In this document: positions 5,200-6,821 of the stretch, in pieces | How the letters are laid out: each line of letters opens with the position of its first letter | Numbering within the stretch: position 1 is the stretch's first letter | Source: Alphaproteobacteria bacterium | Lineage (GTDB): Bacteria; Pseudomonadota; Alphaproteobacteria; Rhodobacterales; Rhodobacteraceae | Reading direction: 5' to 3' | Assembly: GCA_003696705.1 (NCBI GenBank) | Contig: RFGD01000514.1 | Coordinates: forward strand, 1-6,821 | DNA length: 6,821 nt | The notes under the pieces: model-generated | What the model saw: the letters and a program-made list of their open reading frames with translations, nothing else | Databases searched by the model: none | What the model was told of the DNA's origin: nothing | Program-made: the position numbers and the translations under genes

Positions 5200-5562
5200 A
5201 TGGCCATGAAGATTCGCCTCGCCCGCGGGGGTTCGAAGAAGCGCCCGTTCTACTCGATCGTCGCCGCCGACAGCCGCATGCCGCGCGACGGCCGCTTCAT
5301 CGAGAAGCTGGGCACCTACAACCCGCTTCTTCCGAAGGACAGCGAAGAGCGCGTGAAGCTCAACCTCGAACGTGTCCAGCACTGGCTGTCGCTCGGCGCC
5401 CAGCCGACCGACCGCGTCGCCCGCTTCCTCGAGGCCGCCGGCGTCCTGCCGAAGCGCGAGCGCAACAACCCCAAGAAGGCCCAGCCGGGCAAGAAGGCCC
5501 AGGAACGCGCCGCCGAGAAGGCCGAAAAGGCCGCCGCGGCCGAGGAAGCCGCGGCCGAGTAA
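5200..5562 (+). CDS. rpsP: Small ribosomal subunit protein bS16
   Basis: bS16 binds 16S rRNA and is needed for assembly of the 30S body. Residues 1-85 are the conserved core, from MAMKIRLARGGSKKRPFYSIV through DGRFIEKLGTYNP (30-42) to RVQHWLSLGAQPTDRVARFLEAAG (58-81). Residues about 86-120 are a basic then Ala/Glu/Lys-rich extension of the kind found in alphaproteobacterial bS16, making it longer than the E. coli protein (82 residues). The tail is built from short DNA repeats (listed separately). The ATG at 5200 was chosen over 5206 because AGGAG at 5186-5190 gives a 9-base spacer. It starts 39 bases after the chorismate mutase gene. The classical partner rimM is not adjacent: bluB lies between. 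Confidence 0.97.
   Translation: MAMKIRLARGGSKKRPFYSIVAADSRMPRDGRFIEKLGTYNPLLPKDSEERVKLNLERVQHWLSLGAQPTDRVARFLEAAGVLPKRERNNPKKAQPGKKAQERAAEKAEKAAAAEEAAAE
5473..5502 (+). repeat. Direct repeat in the bS16 tail, 18-base period
   Basis: AAGAAGGCCCAG occurs at 5473-5484 and again at 5491-5502, giving the peptide repeat KKAQ-PG-KKAQ. The period is a multiple of three, so unit gain or loss keeps the frame. It probably arose by slippage in the disordered tail. Confidence 0.6.
5533..5559 (+). repeat. Direct repeat at the rpsP 3' end, 15-base period
   Basis: GCCGCGGCCGAG occurs at 5533-5544 and 5548-5559, the second copy running straight into the TAA stop. It encodes an Ala-Ala-Ala-Glu unit twice. 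Together with the repeat at 5473-5502 it shows that the tail has grown by short in-frame duplications. Confidence 0.6.
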
Positions 5563-5581
5563 GCTCGCCCGGGGCCGGCCC

Positions 5582-6214
5582 GTGGTTGCCTTCCCCGAGG
5601 ACTTCCGGGCCGAGCTGAAACGGCTGATGGCCTGGAGGCGCGACGTGCGCCACTTCCGCACCGATCCGGTGCCGGAAGCGGTGCTCGAACGCTGCCTCCA
5701 GGCCTTTGCCTTCGCGCCGTCGGTCGGCCTGTCCGAGCCTTGGCGCATCGTCCGCGTCGCCTCGCCGAAGGCGCGGGAAGCGGCCGTAGCCAACTTCGAG
5801 GCGGCGAATGCCCGCGCGCTCGAAGGCTTCGAGGGCGACCGCGCGCGCCTTTATGCCTCGCTCAAGCTTTCGGGAATGCGCGAGGCCCCCGTGCAACTTG
5901 CCGTCTTCGCCGATGAAGAGACGCCCAAGGGACACGGGCTTGGCGCGGCCACCATGCCCGAGACGCGCGCCTATTCCGTCGTCGCCGCGGTAATGGCATT
6001 CTGGCTCATGGCGCGGGCCGAAGGGCTCGGCGTCGGCTGGGTGTCGATCCTGGACCCCGAACGGCTGATCGCCGATCTGGAGGTGCCGCCTTCGTGGCGC
6101 CTTGTCGCCTATCTCTGCGTGGGCTGGCCGCGGCAGGAAGACGACCGGCCCGAGCTCGAACGCGTCGGCTGGGAGGCACGCAAGCCTTCTCTGGCCCGCC
6201 CCATCGAACGCTAG
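5582..6214 (+). CDS. bluB: BluB, 5,6-dimethylbenzimidazole synthase
   Basis: BluB breaks down reduced FMN with oxygen to give 5,6-dimethylbenzimidazole (DMB), the lower axial ligand of cobalamin. It has a nitroreductase-like fold without a second flavin. The 210-residue protein shows WRRDVRHFR (18-26), APSVGLSEPWRIVRV (45-59), KGHGLGAATMPETRAYSVV (116-134), AEGLGVGWVSILDP (146-159) and WRLVAYLCVGWP (172-183). Asp21 and Ser155 correspond to the catalytic Asp32 and Ser167 of the Sinorhizobium enzyme. The likely start is GTG at 5582, 19 bases after rpsP, giving MVAFPEDFRAELKRL; the ribosome binding site is weak, so coupling to rpsP is likely. An upstream frame opening inside rpsP is rejected. 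No cobalamin riboswitch fits in the gap. Its position between rpsP and rimM is unusual, since bluB often sits with cob genes. Confidence 0.93.
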   Translation: MVAFPEDFRAELKRLMAWRRDVRHFRTDPVPEAVLERCLQAFAFAPSVGLSEPWRIVRVASPKAREAAVANFEAANARALEGFEGDRARLYASLKLSGMREAPVQLAVFADEETPKGHGLGAATMPETRAYSVVAAVMAFWLMARAEGLGVGWVSILDPERLIADLEVPPSWRLVAYLCVGWPRQEDDRPELERVGWEARKPSLARPIER

Positions 6215-6221
6215 GATTGCC

Positions 6222-6767
6222 ATGACGACCCAACAGGACGAGCGAATCTGCGTAGGCGCCGTGGCCGGTGCCTATGGTGTGCGTGGCGAAGCGCGGATCA
6301 AGAGCTTCTGCGCCCGCCCCGAGGATATCGGCACCTATCGCCCGCTCTACCTCGAGGGGCAGGCCGCGCCGATCCGTTTGCGCATCACGCGTCCGGTCAA
6401 GGGCGGCTTTGCCGCACGCATCGAAGGTGTCAGAACGCGCGAAGAGGCCGAGGCGCTGCGGGGTCGCAAGATCCTGGTCGACCGAGAAACCTTGCCGACG
6501 CTTCCCGATGACGAGTTCTATCACGCGGACCTCATCGGGCTCGAGGCCGTCGACACCGGTGGCGCGGTTCTCGGGCGGGTCCGTTCCGTCCAGAATCACG
6601 GCGCCGGTGATCTTCTCGAAATCGCGGGGCCGAACCTGCGGCAGACCGTCCTTGTGCCCTTCACGCGGGCGATCGTCCCGACGGTCGATCTGACCGGCGG
6701 CCGGGTCGTGATCGATCCGCCCGCCGGGCTTTTCGACGATGGGCGGAAGCCCGAGCGCGGGAAATGA
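6222..6767 (+). CDS. rimM: RimM, 16S rRNA processing / 30S maturation factor
   Basis: RimM binds free 30S subunits through uS19 and helps mature the 3' head domain of 16S rRNA. At 181 residues it has normal length. The N-terminal RimM domain opens with RICVGAVAGAYGVRGEARIKSF (8-29) and includes VRTREEAEALRGRKILVDRETLP (70-92). The C-terminal PRC barrel runs from FYHADLIGLEAVDTGGAVLGRV (99-120) through VLVPFTRAIVPTVDLTGGRVVIDPPAGLFD (143-172). The ATG at 6222 is preceded by AGGA (6213-6216), which overlaps the bluB stop TAG (6212-6214), with a 5-base spacer, so translation is probably coupled to bluB. The stop at 6765-6767 overlaps a further ATG as ATGA. trmD and rplS would be expected further downstream but lie outside the window. 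Confidence 0.96.
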   Translation: MTTQQDERICVGAVAGAYGVRGEARIKSFCARPEDIGTYRPLYLEGQAAPIRLRITRPVKGGFAARIEGVRTREEAEALRGRKILVDRETLPTLPDDEFYHADLIGLEAVDTGGAVLGRVRSVQNHGAGDLLEIAGPNLRQTVLVPFTRAIVPTVDLTGGRVVIDPPAGLFDDGRKPERGK

Positions 6768-6821
6768 TGCCCGGGCGGCGCGCCATGGGCGCCGCCGTGT
6801 GGGGTGGCCTTGCCTTGATGA
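6764..6821 (+). CDS. Possible start of the next gene (partial, unidentified)
   Basis: An ATG at 6764 overlaps the rimM stop (ATGA) and is followed in frame by another ATG at 6767 and a third at 6785. The frame is open to the right edge. The visible peptide, MMPGRRAMGAAVWGGLALM, is basic then hydrophobic, like the start of a signal peptide or membrane anchor. It does not resemble TrmD, the usual next protein. No strong ribosome binding site precedes any of the three ATGs. With only 19 codons visible, the frame could also be spurious. Confidence 0.4.
   Translation, partial: MMPGRRAMGAAVWGGLALM
6774..6796 (+). other. Strong GC hairpin just after rimM
   Basis: GGCGGCGC (6774-6781) pairs perfectly with GCGCCGCC (6789-6796), an 8-bp all-GC stem with a 7-base loop, GCCATGG, that holds an ATG (6785-6787). 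No U-tract follows. It could reduce read-through or translation into the next gene, or simply reflect Gly/Ala-rich coding sequence. Confidence 0.4.

Noticed and set aside
5372..5581. BluB extended upstream into rpsP.
   Set aside because: The extension overlaps bS16 in another frame and looks like random Arg/Pro/Ser sequence; BluB homology starts near the GTG at 5582.
5563..5581. Cobalamin riboswitch before bluB.
   Set aside because: The gap is only 19 bases and contains just a GC palindrome (GGGCCGGCCC); a B12 riboswitch needs far more sequence.

Overview
This is a compact, GC-rich housekeeping segment from an alphaproteobacterium, most likely of the Rhodobacterales. That placement is an inference from the wording of the Ffh, RimM, BluB and UvrB proteins and from an FNR-type box; there is no rRNA or other marker to settle it. 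No mobile element, CRISPR array, tRNA or rRNA is visible, and no gene appears broken. I do not see an undescribed multi-gene system here. The interesting points are small-scale regulation and gene packing.

Layout. Bases 1-623 (+) hold the 3' end of uvrB followed by a small DUF2905 membrane protein. Bases 620-1983 (-) hold a tight three-gene unit transcribed leftward: a UspF/UspG-type universal stress protein, an ABM-fold protein and a VOC-fold protein. The last of these ends on the same CTAG as the DUF2905 gene. The divergent gap 1984-2085 carries a 9-of-10 match to the FNR/FnrL box, placed to activate the leftward unit. Bases 2086-2607 (+) encode a flavin split-barrel (PNPOx/HugZ-like) protein. 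A 180-base gap follows, with candidate ffh promoters and two hairpins.

Bases 2788-6821 (+) are a dense run: ffh, a GNAT acetyltransferase, a possible 21-codon linking ORF, an AroQ chorismate mutase, rpsP, bluB, rimM and the start of another reading frame. Gaps are 0-39 bases and several junctions are ATGA overlaps, so these genes are probably at least partly co-transcribed and translationally coupled. The order is the familiar ffh/rpsP/rimM translation and protein-export neighbourhood, with three metabolic or modifying genes (GNAT, chorismate mutase, bluB) inserted.

How the genes fit together. Ffh targets nascent membrane proteins, bS16 and RimM serve 30S assembly, chorismate mutase feeds Phe/Tyr synthesis, and BluB makes the lower ligand of vitamin B12 from FMN. 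The leftward stress unit looks oxygen-responsive.
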